NCBI GenBank assembly: GCA_010023045.1
Contig: RGJX01000001.1
Coordinates: 1 to 64,000 of the forward strand
DNA: 64,000 nt
Direction of reading: 5' to 3'
Origin: Actinomycetota bacterium
Lineage (GTDB): Bacteria > Actinomycetota > Actinomycetes > Nanopelagicales > Nanopelagicaceae
Positions within the stretch are counted from its first letter, which is position 1, and each line of letters begins with the position of its first letter. The notes below the pieces were generated by a model, which did no database searches, had not been told where the DNA came from, and saw only the letters and a program-made list of their open reading frames with translations. The translations under genes and the position numbers were made by a program. Below are positions 50,654-59,707 of this stretch, one piece after another.

Positions 50654-52124
50654 GCGCTACCAGCGGTAATCCGCCGCCCGGATGAGCAGAGCCACCAACG
50701 CAGAATAAATTTTCGATGGGTGAGCGATTTCGTGCTCTAAAGAATGCCGAGCGCATCCCATTACTTGAAGTTCCATAGATTGAGCCACCAGGTGCTCGAT
50801 ATTCTCGTTCTAAGTCTGCAGGAGTTCTAATCTCCATATTAATGATTCGATTCCTAACCGATATTCCCTTGCGCTCCATCTGGGAAATGATCAGGTTGGC
50901 ATACTCCTCTTTGTATCCAGACTTATTCCAATCGGTTCCATTTTCTGGATCATGCCGCGGGGCATTTATGAGAACAAACCAAGCTTCGTGATCTGGTGCA
51001 GGGACCATGTCCTGATCTTTTGGATTGCAGATATAGATGGCCGGATCTTTGGGCGGCTCATTACGCTTGAAGATTGCATCAAACTCGTCATCGTAGTTCT
51101 CTGGAAAAACCACAGTGTGATGCTTCAGATCACTCTTACCCTTTAATGAGAGCAGGAGCGAGAAGCCAGAGAGCGAAGGAGTAGCTCGCCTCAAAGCTTT
51201 GAGAGCTGGTTTTGCCTTCGGTTCTTCTTTAACTAATTCACTATAGAGTTCGGAGGCATCGGCATTTGAAATCACCAAATCACAGGCGAAATTTCTTCCA
51301 TCCGTCAACGTGACCCCAGTAGCTCTACCAGCCTCAGTGTTAATGGCCGCTACAGTTGAATTTAGGTGGATTGCTACGCCCAATTCGGCGACGCGTTGCG
51401 CGAGTTTCGTTCCAAGCGTCCCAACTCCACCAGTCACATGCCAAGCTCCGAAAGCCTCTTCTACAAAAGCTATAGTCAATAGGACTGCGGGTACTTTGCG
51501 AGGATCAGATCCAGTGTAGGTCGCATATCGATCGATAATTCTTCTTAGATACTCATTATCCGTGTAGCTATTCGTCAAAGAGCGTAGCGAGCGCCAGGGT
51601 GCAATCGTAAATAGATCATGGAAGAAACTCTTCCGCTTAAGAAAAGGAATTAAGCTTCTAAGTTCGCCTTCTATAAAACTCTCCCGAGAAGATTCCCACA
51701 TCGCTTCTGCTCGAGTGAGAAGTTTGTGCCAATCACGTCCGGCTGACTCGCCAAAAGTCTCCGATATAGCTTTCACGGTACCGTTATGCGAAAGATTTGG
51801 GAATGTCACCCTCTTTCCGTCATGGAAAATGTATTCAAAAGAGGGATCAACTGCTTTCAACTCGACAAGGTGCTCAAGGCGTTTGCCGGTTTTGATAAAG
51901 AGGTCTCGATAAACGGCCGGAAGAGTCAGTAATGAAGGTCCGGTATCGAAGCGAAAACCATCTATGTTCTCTGTTTGGCACTTACCTCCCAATTTGTTGC
52001 TCGCTTCAAAGAGCGTGACTTTGTGACCTTTTTTTGCCAATCGCGCAGCGCTGGCAAGACCCGCCATCCCGCCACCAATAACGACTATCGCCTTCGGGGT
52101 CTTAGTGGGAAAGTGATGGCTCAT
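50613..52124 (-). CDS. CrtI/CrtD-like carotenoid desaturase (FAD-dependent)
   Basis: IVVIGGGMAGLASAARLAKKGHKVTLFEASNKLGGKCQT...FRFDTGPSLLTLPAVYRDLF; GGSAHPGGGLPLVALSAEI. Confidence 0.9.
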   Translation of the reverse strand: MSHHFPTKTPKAIVVIGGGMAGLASAARLAKKGHKVTLFEASNKLGGKCQTENIDGFRFDTGPSLLTLPAVYRDLFIKTGKRLEHLVELKAVDPSFEYIFHDGKRVTFPNLSHNGTVKAISETFGESAGRDWHKLLTRAEAMWESSRESFIEGELRSLIPFLKRKSFFHDLFTIAPWRSLRSLTNSYTDNEYLRRIIDRYATYTGSDPRKVPAVLLTIAFVEEAFGAWHVTGGVGTLGTKLAQRVAELGVAIHLNSTVAAINTEAGRATGVTLTDGRNFACDLVISNADASELYSELVKEEPKAKPALKALRRATPSLSGFSLLLSLKGKSDLKHHTVVFPENYDDEFDAIFKRNEPPKDPAIYICNPKDQDMVPAPDHEAWFVLINAPRHDPENGTDWNKSGYKEEYANLIISQMERKGISVRNRIINMEIRTPADLEREYRAPGGSIYGTSSNGMRSAFFRARNRSPIENLFCVGGSAHPGGGLPLVALSAEIVAAAIEAN

Positions 52125-53197
52125 ATCGCCCTACCGCGCCATTCAAGTCGTCCCATTCGCTTTAGAAAAATCGATCTAATAATCAATCCAATCCAGATTG
52201 CTATCGCTAAGGGGTGAAGAGGTGCTGAAAATATTGTTGATTTAGTCCGTGCCGCCGCTAGCAGCCTGGAGATTATTAGCGCTAAATATCCATAGAGTCC
52301 CCAACTTTCGCCTTGAATCGCAGAAATCGCCGGATAAATTGAGGAGAAGAAAAGTATTGAGATTGCAACCAGTGCTCCTGGCGTTCCACCAAAGGCACGC
52401 CATTGTGACTTTGAGTATCCAGCGATTAGAGAATCTGAGTCCTTGTACATCTCGCAGCTTGCAATCTTTGATCCATCTACAACCGAACCGATAGCTCCAG
52501 ATTTGCGGAGTAAACGAGCTAACTCCATATCATCTATTACTTCACCCTTTATCGCCTGATGACCGCCTGCTCTTTGATAATGTGAATTGCGAACAATGAA
52601 TAGTTGTCCATTGGCTACAACCGTGCGCGGACTCTTACTCCTCTCAATTAATCTAAGTGGCAATGAAGCAAACCAGGACCATTGAAGTAATGGTTGCACG
52701 AGTTTTGCAATAGGCGTACTAGCAATTTGGCGAGGGTAAGGAGAGATATAGTCCCAACCTTCTTTTTTGAGTAGCGCAATTGCGTCTGCGATGGCGCTCT
52801 TCTCGAGGCGAACATCTGCATCGAGGAAAACCAGAAATTCTTCACTACTGCGATTTGCAAGTTGCTGTAACGCATAGTTCTTACCGAGCCAACCCTCTGG
52901 TAATGGAGTTGCGGGGATAGATTCAAAGCGATAATCCTTAACTATCTTCAATACTTCAGCGGTACCGTCAGAAGATTCATCATCAAGAACTCGGATTTTG
53001 AAATTGTCGAGTTGCACTTGGGCAAAGGCTGCGGAAAGTACTCCTTCTGCGTTTTCGATTTCATTACGCATGGGAATCAAAAGCGCCACCGACTCCGATA
53101 CAGGAGTTCTATTTGACTTAACCGAGCGAGCGGTAAAGAAATTAAAGAGAGAGAAAATGAGAATCAACGAGATTAGCGCTTGGGAAAGTTGATCCAT
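52121..53197 (-). CDS. Glycosyltransferase family 2, CruG/CrtQ-like
   Basis: VALLIPMRNEIENAEGVLSAAF, DDESSDGTAEVL, PLPEGWLGKNYALQQL, FLDADV. Confidence 0.8.
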   Translation of the reverse strand: MDQLSQALISLILIFSLFNFFTARSVKSNRTPVSESVALLIPMRNEIENAEGVLSAAFAQVQLDNFKIRVLDDESSDGTAEVLKIVKDYRFESIPATPLPEGWLGKNYALQQLANRSSEEFLVFLDADVRLEKSAIADAIALLKKEGWDYISPYPRQIASTPIAKLVQPLLQWSWFASLPLRLIERSKSPRTVVANGQLFIVRNSHYQRAGGHQAIKGEVIDDMELARLLRKSGAIGSVVDGSKIASCEMYKDSDSLIAGYSKSQWRAFGGTPGALVAISILFFSSIYPAISAIQGESWGLYGYLALIISRLLAAARTKSTIFSAPLHPLAIAIWIGLIIRSIFLKRMGRLEWRGRAI

Positions 53198-54003
53198 TAG
53201 TCATTACGCCCAAGTTTCACCGATAAGAAGTACCAGGCCACCACGATACCGAGGGCAAAACCTCCAAGAAGAGCCACTCCAGGTCTATCGAAGAAGAAGA
53301 GATTGGCGATAATCCCACTCAACCAACTCCACATTAGGAAGAACTCCGGCACTGCGCGACTAGCTCCAAGAGAGCGTCGCTCTTTGGGCAGCGCAAAATT
53401 AAGTAAGGCCATCAAACCCATTCCGGTTAATAGCCAACCAAAGGTATTTGAGATTGGAATCTCAGGTTGAAATGGAACCGTTGAGCCAGAAATTTCCCAA
53501 GTCCATCGCCCTGCTGAAACCATCTGTGGATCCAAGAAGAGATCCCAAGCCATTAATCCATAACCACCAACAAGAAAAACCCATCGCGGTGCGATTCTTC
53601 TAGCTGCGAGGAAAATTGGATGGGCCATCATTAGCCAGGCAAAGGGCACAACTAGTGGCACTCCGTAAATTTGATAACCCAACGAGCCTGAATATTCGTA
53701 AGTTCCAAACGGCCAACCAGTTCGCATTCCTATCTGTTCGACAAAGAGGGCATAAAAAAACGTGATTGCTAGAAAACGAATTGCGTATGCAAGGCGATAA
53801 GCAAAGAGTGCGTGTAGCAACATGGCGCCAGCGCACCAATAAACAGTCGAAATAGTCACGAGACGAAGCGGTTCACCATCTAGAAGTGGATAAGAAATCT
53901 GTAGGCCAATCGCCACGGTTAAAACTGCAATTAATAGGAAGTTTTGAAAAGGAGTTATACGACGACGCGAATCCCGTCTGGGCCGGAAGTTGCGAATCGA
54001 CAT
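53197..54003 (-). CDS. Carotenoid biosynthesis protein, CruF-like (DUF422)
   Basis: Multi-TM; FVEQIGMRTGWPFGTYEYSGSLGYQIYGVPLVVPFAWLMMAHP, AWDLFLDPQMVSAGRWTWE. Confidence 0.88.
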   Translation of the reverse strand: MSIRNFRPRRDSRRRITPFQNFLLIAVLTVAIGLQISYPLLDGEPLRLVTISTVYWCAGAMLLHALFAYRLAYAIRFLAITFFYALFVEQIGMRTGWPFGTYEYSGSLGYQIYGVPLVVPFAWLMMAHPIFLAARRIAPRWVFLVGGYGLMAWDLFLDPQMVSAGRWTWEISGSTVPFQPEIPISNTFGWLLTGMGLMALLNFALPKERRSLGASRAVPEFFLMWSWLSGIIANLFFFDRPGVALLGGFALGIVVAWYFLSVKLGRND

Positions 54004-54028
54004 GGGTCAATTCTGCCTTAATCGCCGG

Positions 54029-54697
54029 CTAGAGCACTCCAGATGAACTTATCAGCGCAAATCGGCCGAACAACTCTTCGGCATACCATTTCTCGCGAGC
54101 TGTAGCTGCGATAACTTCTTTATGAGCCTCACCCCGATAGGCAAAGTAACTAATCGTCTTTGGGTCTTCCCAGATCGAAAAAGTTCCTTGTAGTCCCAGT
54201 GGCGCTTCACCAATTCCAATTGCGCTGATTAAACCTGGAGCGCTCCTCAAACTCTTCGTTACGGGAGGTACAGAGCTCCAAAATAGAAAATTCTTACGCC
54301 ACTTGATTCGAGCTCTCGTTATCGCAACAACCTTGCCATTCCAATCTATCGGAGCGATTTCTGATTTGAATGGATTCTTTCTAGACCACTTACCATGGAC
54401 TGCGATTGGCTTAAGAGTCGCCTCAAACTTCTCGATAGATTTTCCATTCCAGTTTTTTATCAACTTAGAATTTTCGAATTCAGCTAACCCCTGATCTTCA
54501 ATGTTTATTAATAGTCCCCATCGGCTTGGATCTGCATCTCGAGGAGTAAAAGTCTCTCCCTTTCCTGTTCCCAATAATTTCCAGAATGAGATACTGGGAT
54601 TTCTTCTTAGCGCACGTCTATCAAGAGCCATACGAAGTATCGCCCAAAGAAAGTACTTACGTGGAACTCTCCAAAAATAGACTTTTGTAGTCATCAC
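54029..54697 (-). CDS. Spheroidene monooxygenase (CrtA)-like protein
   Basis: Resembles CrtA family: LLGTGKGETFTPRDADPSRWGLL, GIGEAPLGLQGTFSIWEDPKTISYFAYRGEAHKEVI. Confidence 0.8.
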   Translation of the reverse strand: MMTTKVYFWRVPRKYFLWAILRMALDRRALRRNPSISFWKLLGTGKGETFTPRDADPSRWGLLINIEDQGLAEFENSKLIKNWNGKSIEKFEATLKPIAVHGKWSRKNPFKSEIAPIDWNGKVVAITRARIKWRKNFLFWSSVPPVTKSLRSAPGLISAIGIGEAPLGLQGTFSIWEDPKTISYFAYRGEAHKEVIAATAREKWYAEELFGRFALISSSGVL

Positions 54698-55479
54698 AAT
54701 TTAGCAGTCTCTCTAATTGCGGCGATTACATCCTGGGGGCTATCCCACATGGGGGCATGTCCGGTATTAGGAAAGATAATCCACTTAGCATGAGCTGGTG
54801 CGATTGAGCGTTCTTGGCAAGTAGTTTCAGGGAGCGTGCGATCAGTATCACCAAAAATAATTGTCACGGGAATCTGCTCTGGAATTTTTCCATCGAAACG
54901 TTTCATCAACATCCCATCCCAGGCAGGGTAATAGCCATCTGCCTTTGCCATCGCAGTTACTGCGTCTAGACAGAGTTCATAAGAGAATTCATTCCATCTT
55001 GGGCTCACATCAGCAAAACCGAGCTTGCGCGCTGCTTCAAAATGCAGCGCTGTTGGCGCCAATTTGCTAGTCGATCGAGCTAGAAATCTTGCTAGCGCTG
55101 TTGCGGGATAGCGCACGTTGTAAGGGTTTAGCCAAAGACCCGCGGGAGCAAGGCCGGTCACGCTCTTCACTCGCTCGGGGGCAGAACTTGCAATCTCAAG
55201 TGCAACCCAACCACCCAGAGAGTTACCAACGACATGGAATTCTTCTAAGCCCAACTCACTCATTTCATTAAGCGCGGAAAGGGCCAAGCTATGTGGATCC
55301 ATAGGCGCCCCTTTAATCAACGGGGTATCTCCATGTCCAGGTAGATCTACTAACACAACTTTGAAGTGCTGGGCTAGCTCGCTTTGGATCGGTTTCCATG
55401 CAGTACTTGCCGATCCCATGCCATGAATTAGCAATAACGGTTCACCTTCACCAAATACTTTTTGACTAAGGCGTTGCAT
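54694..55479 (-). CDS. Alpha/beta hydrolase
   Basis: LLIHGMGSASTAWKPI, VVGNSLGGWVALEIA, NTGHAPMWDSP. Confidence 0.9.
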   Translation of the reverse strand: MQRLSQKVFGEGEPLLLIHGMGSASTAWKPIQSELAQHFKVVLVDLPGHGDTPLIKGAPMDPHSLALSALNEMSELGLEEFHVVGNSLGGWVALEIASSAPERVKSVTGLAPAGLWLNPYNVRYPATALARFLARSTSKLAPTALHFEAARKLGFADVSPRWNEFSYELCLDAVTAMAKADGYYPAWDGMLMKRFDGKIPEQIPVTIIFGDTDRTLPETTCQERSIAPAHAKWIIFPNTGHAPMWDSPQDVIAAIRETAKL

Positions 55480-55967
55480 CAGTCGCCAACTACCGCATCA
55501 GTACCGCCAGTTACTCTAAGTAGTTCATCAAAGCTAGTTGGAAAAACTGTATGGGGATGGCCAGCGGCAGCCCAAACTTCTTCATATTCACCAAGCGCTC
55601 TATCAATCAAAATTATTTCAGGGGCGTTTAGCCAACCGACTGGGGCAACTCCACCTACAGAGTATCCCGAGACATTCTTAACGTAGTCTGCATCGGCTCT
55701 TCCAAGTCCTTCTACTCCTAGATCCCTTGATACCAAATCAGTGTTTACGCGATGCCGACCTGAGGTCACTATCAAAAGTGGATTGCCGCTTGGAAGTTTG
55801 AAGACGATTGAGGAAGCTATCTGTCCCACTTGTATGCCAAGTGCCGTTGCCGCATCTTGTGCAGTGCGCGCGCTATCAGAGAGAACTTTTATCTCGCCTG
55901 ACATCTCATTGCGTTTTATTGCCTCAGCGGCACGCTTTACTGCAGCCTTTTCTAATATGCCGTCCAC
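55479..55967 (-). CDS. YbaK/EbsC family protein (aminoacyl-tRNA deacylase-like)
   Basis: TAQDAATALGIQVGQIASSIVFKL...GYSVGGVAPVGW. Confidence 0.9.
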   Translation of the reverse strand: MDGILEKAAVKRAAEAIKRNEMSGEIKVLSDSARTAQDAATALGIQVGQIASSIVFKLPSGNPLLIVTSGRHRVNTDLVSRDLGVEGLGRADADYVKNVSGYSVGGVAPVGWLNAPEIILIDRALGEYEEVWAAAGHPHTVFPTSFDELLRVTGGTDAVVGD

Positions 55968-55980
55968 TTCTAAATTCTAT

Positions 55981-56727
55981 TCAAAAGAGCCATGTCTCAA
56001 TGAGAGTGAAGGCGGCTATGGCAAATACGGTGTATGCAAATGCACGTTTTAAAGATTGCGGGCTCATCGAAGTACTCCGTTTGGCAGCTAACGTTGAGAT
56101 TAGGACCGCAACTACCGCGATGAGGATTGGTATTTCCCAGGAGACTTCCTCCCAATGACGGTAATGAGCAAAGAAGCCCGTGAGCGTGTTTATCGTGATT
56201 ATGAAGAGCGAAGTACCTGCGGCTTTGGCGGGAGAGACGTTGTAAAAGAGGACCAAGATAGGGATTGCGATAAACCCTCCGCCGATACCGAAGAGACCCG
56301 TAAGTGCGCCCACCAACAGCGATAAGCCAATCAGCGCAGGTAGGGGCATCTTCCGTTCACTTGATCCAGTGGGCGGCTTTAGCAGCATTGAAATTCCCGC
56401 AGAGATGAGAACTAGTGAAAAGCCGGTGAGGATAATTGATTCAGAGATCTTTGGGAGCACATAAGCTCCACCGAAATTTGTTGCTAATCCAATCGCCCAA
56501 ATTGAGAGCGATTCTTTAACCAGAACATCCTTACTTTTGAACTTAGAGATAACTCCAGATAACGCCCCACTAAATACAATTATGAGTGAAGCAGTAGTTG
56601 CTTGCACCGGCGTCATTCCAAATACATAGATCAACATAGGAACAGCTACCATCGAGCCTCCGGCGCCAACAAAGCCCAAGATTGAACCGATGGCAACGCC
56701 ACAGATGATGGCTAGGAGTATTTCCAC
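55981..56727 (-). CDS. TauE/SafE family sulfite exporter
   Basis: GFVGAGGSMVAVPMLIYVFGMTPVQATTASLIIV, GLFGIGGGFIAIPILVLF. Confidence 0.92.
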   Translation of the reverse strand: MEILLAIICGVAIGSILGFVGAGGSMVAVPMLIYVFGMTPVQATTASLIIVFSGALSGVISKFKSKDVLVKESLSIWAIGLATNFGGAYVLPKISESIILTGFSLVLISAGISMLLKPPTGSSERKMPLPALIGLSLLVGALTGLFGIGGGFIAIPILVLFYNVSPAKAAGTSLFIITINTLTGFFAHYRHWEEVSWEIPILIAVVAVLISTLAAKRSTSMSPQSLKRAFAYTVFAIAAFTLIETWLF

Positions 56728-56748
56728 GAGGTAAAGGTAGCCTGAAAT

Positions 56749-56782
56749 AAATAAGACCCCTGAGAAGCCAGGGGTCTTATTT
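56749..56782 (-). terminator. Rho-independent terminator (downstream of the DoxX gene)
   Basis: AAATAAGACCCCTG-AGAAGC-CAGGGGTCTTATTT, 14-bp perfect stem. Confidence 0.85.
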
Positions 56783-56810
56783 GTGACTCTTTATGTATTA
56801 GAGTTTTGTA

Positions 56811-57224
56811 TTAGAGGTTGAAGAATCCATCAGTGACCGCAGGACCGAAATCAACTCCGCTTCCAACCAATACGAAGATAATCAAGGCAGCGCCGGCAAG
56901 AGAGAGGTTCTTGAAGAAATTGATCATCTCACCTTGCTTGGCTTGCGGATCCTGGATGGTCCAGAAGTTATGCATCATAAATGCGGTTGGCACGAGGAAG
57001 AGCGCAAGAAGTAGCGCACCGAGATCGGCGTAAACGCCAAAGACAATGTAGAGACCACCGATGATCAACATCAGGCCGGTCACTATGACCGCTAACTTGG
57101 CAGCCGGAACTTTCTTGAATTTGGCGTAGCCAGTCATGTCATTGAGCTTTGTGAGGTGTGCGATACCTGAGTTGATGAAGATCAACGCAAAGAGCACGCG
57201 ACCGATTACCAGGAGAATATCCAT
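56811..57224 (-). CDS. DoxX family membrane protein
   Basis: GRVLFALIFINSGIAHLTKLNDMTGYAKFKKVPAAKLAV. Confidence 0.88.
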   Translation of the reverse strand: MDILLVIGRVLFALIFINSGIAHLTKLNDMTGYAKFKKVPAAKLAVIVTGLMLIIGGLYIVFGVYADLGALLLALFLVPTAFMMHNFWTIQDPQAKQGEMINFFKNLSLAGAALIIFVLVGSGVDFGPAVTDGFFNL

Positions 57225-57310
57225 TTAGTTTGCGTCCTTTCGAGACAGTTGGTTGAAGATTAAACCAATTTGCTTGAAGTTTCAACTATTTCGGCGTGTC
57301 GCAAAAGAAA

Positions 57311-57337
57311 ACCGCGCCTTTTTTTCAAAGGCGCGGT
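57311..57337 (-). terminator. Rho-independent terminator (downstream of the 5'-nucleotidase gene)
   Basis: ACCGCGCCTTT-TTTTC-AAAGGCGCGGT with flanking T/A tract. Confidence 0.8.
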
Positions 57338-57355
57338 CTCTTTTATTTCTAGCTT

Positions 57356-59326
57356 TTAGCCTACTTTTGTGATTCGTCCATCAGCTTTAGGAGTCTGGGT
57401 GACTCGCTTAGCTGCTAGATCTGCCTTGATTCCATCAACCAATATGTCTAGCAATAACTTGCCAGGGAATTTAGCGGTAGAAGGATTTAGCATCGTATAA
57501 CCATCGCCTCCATAGAGCATGAAGTCGTTTGTGGCTACCGTGTAGGTCTTTGCATCTTTTGCGATTGCAGTTCCATCTAACTTAGTAACAGCAGTGATTC
57601 TTGATCCCACTGCTTTTGAAGTGTCGAAGGAGAACTTGAATCCAGAGATTTGCGGGAATCGACCACCGGATGGATGTTGCGAGACTCCATTTTCTAGAGC
57701 GGCCCAGAGCTGGGTTCCAGAAATTGTCGCAACAGCAACTGAGTTACCAAATGGAAGCACTGAGATTGCATCTCCGAGGGTCACATCAAATGGACCAGTA
57801 ACCCCGGCTGCGGGGCGCTTGTAAGTTGTATCGACAGCTTTGTAAGTAGCCGCTGGGAAGGTATCGCGTAGACCGCCACCATTTGTTAGCGCAAAGTCAG
57901 TCTTCAATTCCTTGCGCATCAAATCAGCGAGGTAATTACCCATTGGAGTTTCGCCAGCGCGCTCTACGGCAGGAGTACCGCCGCGTGGGAATAGTTCAGA
58001 AACTTGACCAATCTTTACATCAAGTTTGGTCACCAGTTGATCCTTATATTTATTAACGAGCGCCGCACCAGCTGTATCAGCGGTTACACCCTTTAGGTCA
58101 GCGGTTGTTACGTAGTCGAGGGATGCTCCCTGGACTCTGCTTCCACTTACGCAGAGCTGGATACGGTTGTAACCAACACCAGCATTTGGGGTTTGTGCGA
58201 TGAGAGTCGAGCCATAGCGAGCCGAAGTTCCCATGATGCTGCTGTAGCGCTGGTGGCTATGGCCACCAAGAACTGCTGCTGCACCCTTGATTCCCTTTGC
58301 GAGATCCAAGAGTTGGCCCTTTGCTAGCCCATCAGCGTTCTCTGACCAGCCGTAATGAAGTAGCGCTACAACAATGTCAGCGCCAGCGGACTTTGCATCC
58401 TTGATTGCTTGATTTACGCCAGCAACCGAGGCGGAGATTTGTAAGGTCTTCTTCGCACCACTTGCATCTGTGTAATCGAGGTTTCCAGGGAAAATTACCT
58501 CAGGTGTCTCATCGGTATTCATTCCGACAACGCCAACTTTTACTCCACCACGGTCGATAATCACATAACTCTTAGCTGCTTTTGTACCTGACTTAAGCGG
58601 CTCAAGGGAGCTGTAATTAGATGCGACCCAGGCAAAATCAGAAGCGCCGATGACTTTCTGGACGTGAGCGATATTTCTATCATGCTCATGATTTCCAAAT
58701 GTAGAGACATCGAACTTCATCAAATTCATTGATTCGATAGTTGGAAGTTCTTCGAATTGGCTTGAGATAGCCGGAGCTGCGCCAATATTGTCACCGCTTG
58801 AAAGAGTGATAGTTGAGGCAACAGCAGTTGCTGTGAAAGTCTTGCTCCACTTTGCAGCAGGTGAGAAGCCATAAGCATTTACAGCCTGCACATTTACAGT
58901 TGCAGAGGTCTGTCCTTCAAGAATCGGTAGTCGAACCGAACCGGATGTGGTTGCAGGTACGACAACTGGACATGATCCTTGTCCACCGGTAACTACATAG
59001 TGAGTTACCGCAGGTGATGCGCTAACAGGATTGAATCGGACACGGATACCGGCATCAGTTACATATGCCTTGGTGATGGTTGGTGCTGCAGGAACAGCAT
59101 AGGTATTTGCTGAGGCCTGCGGGGAAGTGAGCACTACGAGAGCGGATATCACTAGCGCGAGGGAGCTTGTGATGGCAGAGAGACGTACGCGGAGGGAGTT
59201 GCCCTGGGCGGACGTGGATGGCTTGTGTGTGATCACGGGCGGATACTCGCACCGCCTAGGTAAATAACTAGGTAAATAAGAGGCGAGCGGCTCGTGTCGG
59301 TTGGGCCAACATTCGTAGATCAGCAT
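57356..59326 (-). CDS. Secreted 5'-nucleotidase/metallophosphatase (UshA-like) with Fn3-like domain, lacking the first metal-binding motif
   Basis: SSGDNIGAAP, FGNHEHDRN, GGHSHQRY, C-terminal 5'-nucleotidase domain TNGGGLRDTF; expected D-x-H motif absent. Confidence 0.85.
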   Translation of the reverse strand: MLIYECWPNRHEPLASYLPSYLPRRCEYPPVITHKPSTSAQGNSLRVRLSAITSSLALVISALVVLTSPQASANTYAVPAAPTITKAYVTDAGIRVRFNPVSASPAVTHYVVTGGQGSCPVVVPATTSGSVRLPILEGQTSATVNVQAVNAYGFSPAAKWSKTFTATAVASTITLSSGDNIGAAPAISSQFEELPTIESMNLMKFDVSTFGNHEHDRNIAHVQKVIGASDFAWVASNYSSLEPLKSGTKAAKSYVIIDRGGVKVGVVGMNTDETPEVIFPGNLDYTDASGAKKTLQISASVAGVNQAIKDAKSAGADIVVALLHYGWSENADGLAKGQLLDLAKGIKGAAAVLGGHSHQRYSSIMGTSARYGSTLIAQTPNAGVGYNRIQLCVSGSRVQGASLDYVTTADLKGVTADTAGAALVNKYKDQLVTKLDVKIGQVSELFPRGGTPAVERAGETPMGNYLADLMRKELKTDFALTNGGGLRDTFPAATYKAVDTTYKRPAAGVTGPFDVTLGDAISVLPFGNSVAVATISGTQLWAALENGVSQHPSGGRFPQISGFKFSFDTSKAVGSRITAVTKLDGTAIAKDAKTYTVATNDFMLYGGDGYTMLNPSTAKFPGKLLLDILVDGIKADLAAKRVTQTPKADGRITKVG

Positions 59327-59356
59327 TTGCAGCCTGTCAGGCCCCTTCGCTAGGGT

Positions 59357-59372
59357 TCGAACAAATGTTCGA
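59357..59372. promoter_or_regulatory. SOS box (LexA site)
   Basis: TCGAACAAATGTTCGA, perfect match to TCGAACN4GTTCGA. Confidence 0.9.
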
Positions 59373-59667
59373 AAATCCTAACCCACCCCAGATATACCTA
59401 ATAGGCGGCGAGCCGGCTGAATTCACCTTCCGCGGCCAGCGCTTCCGTATCCATTCCGTTTTATCTTCTTGGCGCGAATCAGGTGGCTGGTGGAATCGAG
59501 CGAGCGATGGCTTCTATCGCCCCGATGATGGTGCGCGCATTCTCTGGCGAGTAGAGGCAGCCCCGATTGGAACGATGGCGACCTTCGAGATTGAACGCGA
59601 AGAGGTTATCGATCCTCGTAATCCAATCTGGCGGATAAGGCCGACCTCAAGATCTGCCAGCGCTTAA
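59365..59667 (+). CDS. DUF6504-like protein
   Basis: Short protein (FTFRGQRFRIHSVLSSWRESGGWWNRASDGFYRPDDGA) directly upstream of dnaE2. Confidence 0.75.
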   Translation: MFENPNPPQIYLIGGEPAEFTFRGQRFRIHSVLSSWRESGGWWNRASDGFYRPDDGARILWRVEAAPIGTMATFEIEREEVIDPRNPIWRIRPTSRSASA

Positions 59668-59668
59668 A

Positions 59669-59707
59669 GACATGAGCTTAGGGACATGAGCTTAAAGACA
59701 TGAGCTT
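59669..59707 (+). repeat. 14-bp tandem repeat, three copies of (G)ACATGAGCTT
   Basis: GACATGAGCTTAGG-GACATGAGCTTAAA-GACATGAGCTT read directly; ATGs at 59672, 59686, 59700. Confidence 0.95.
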
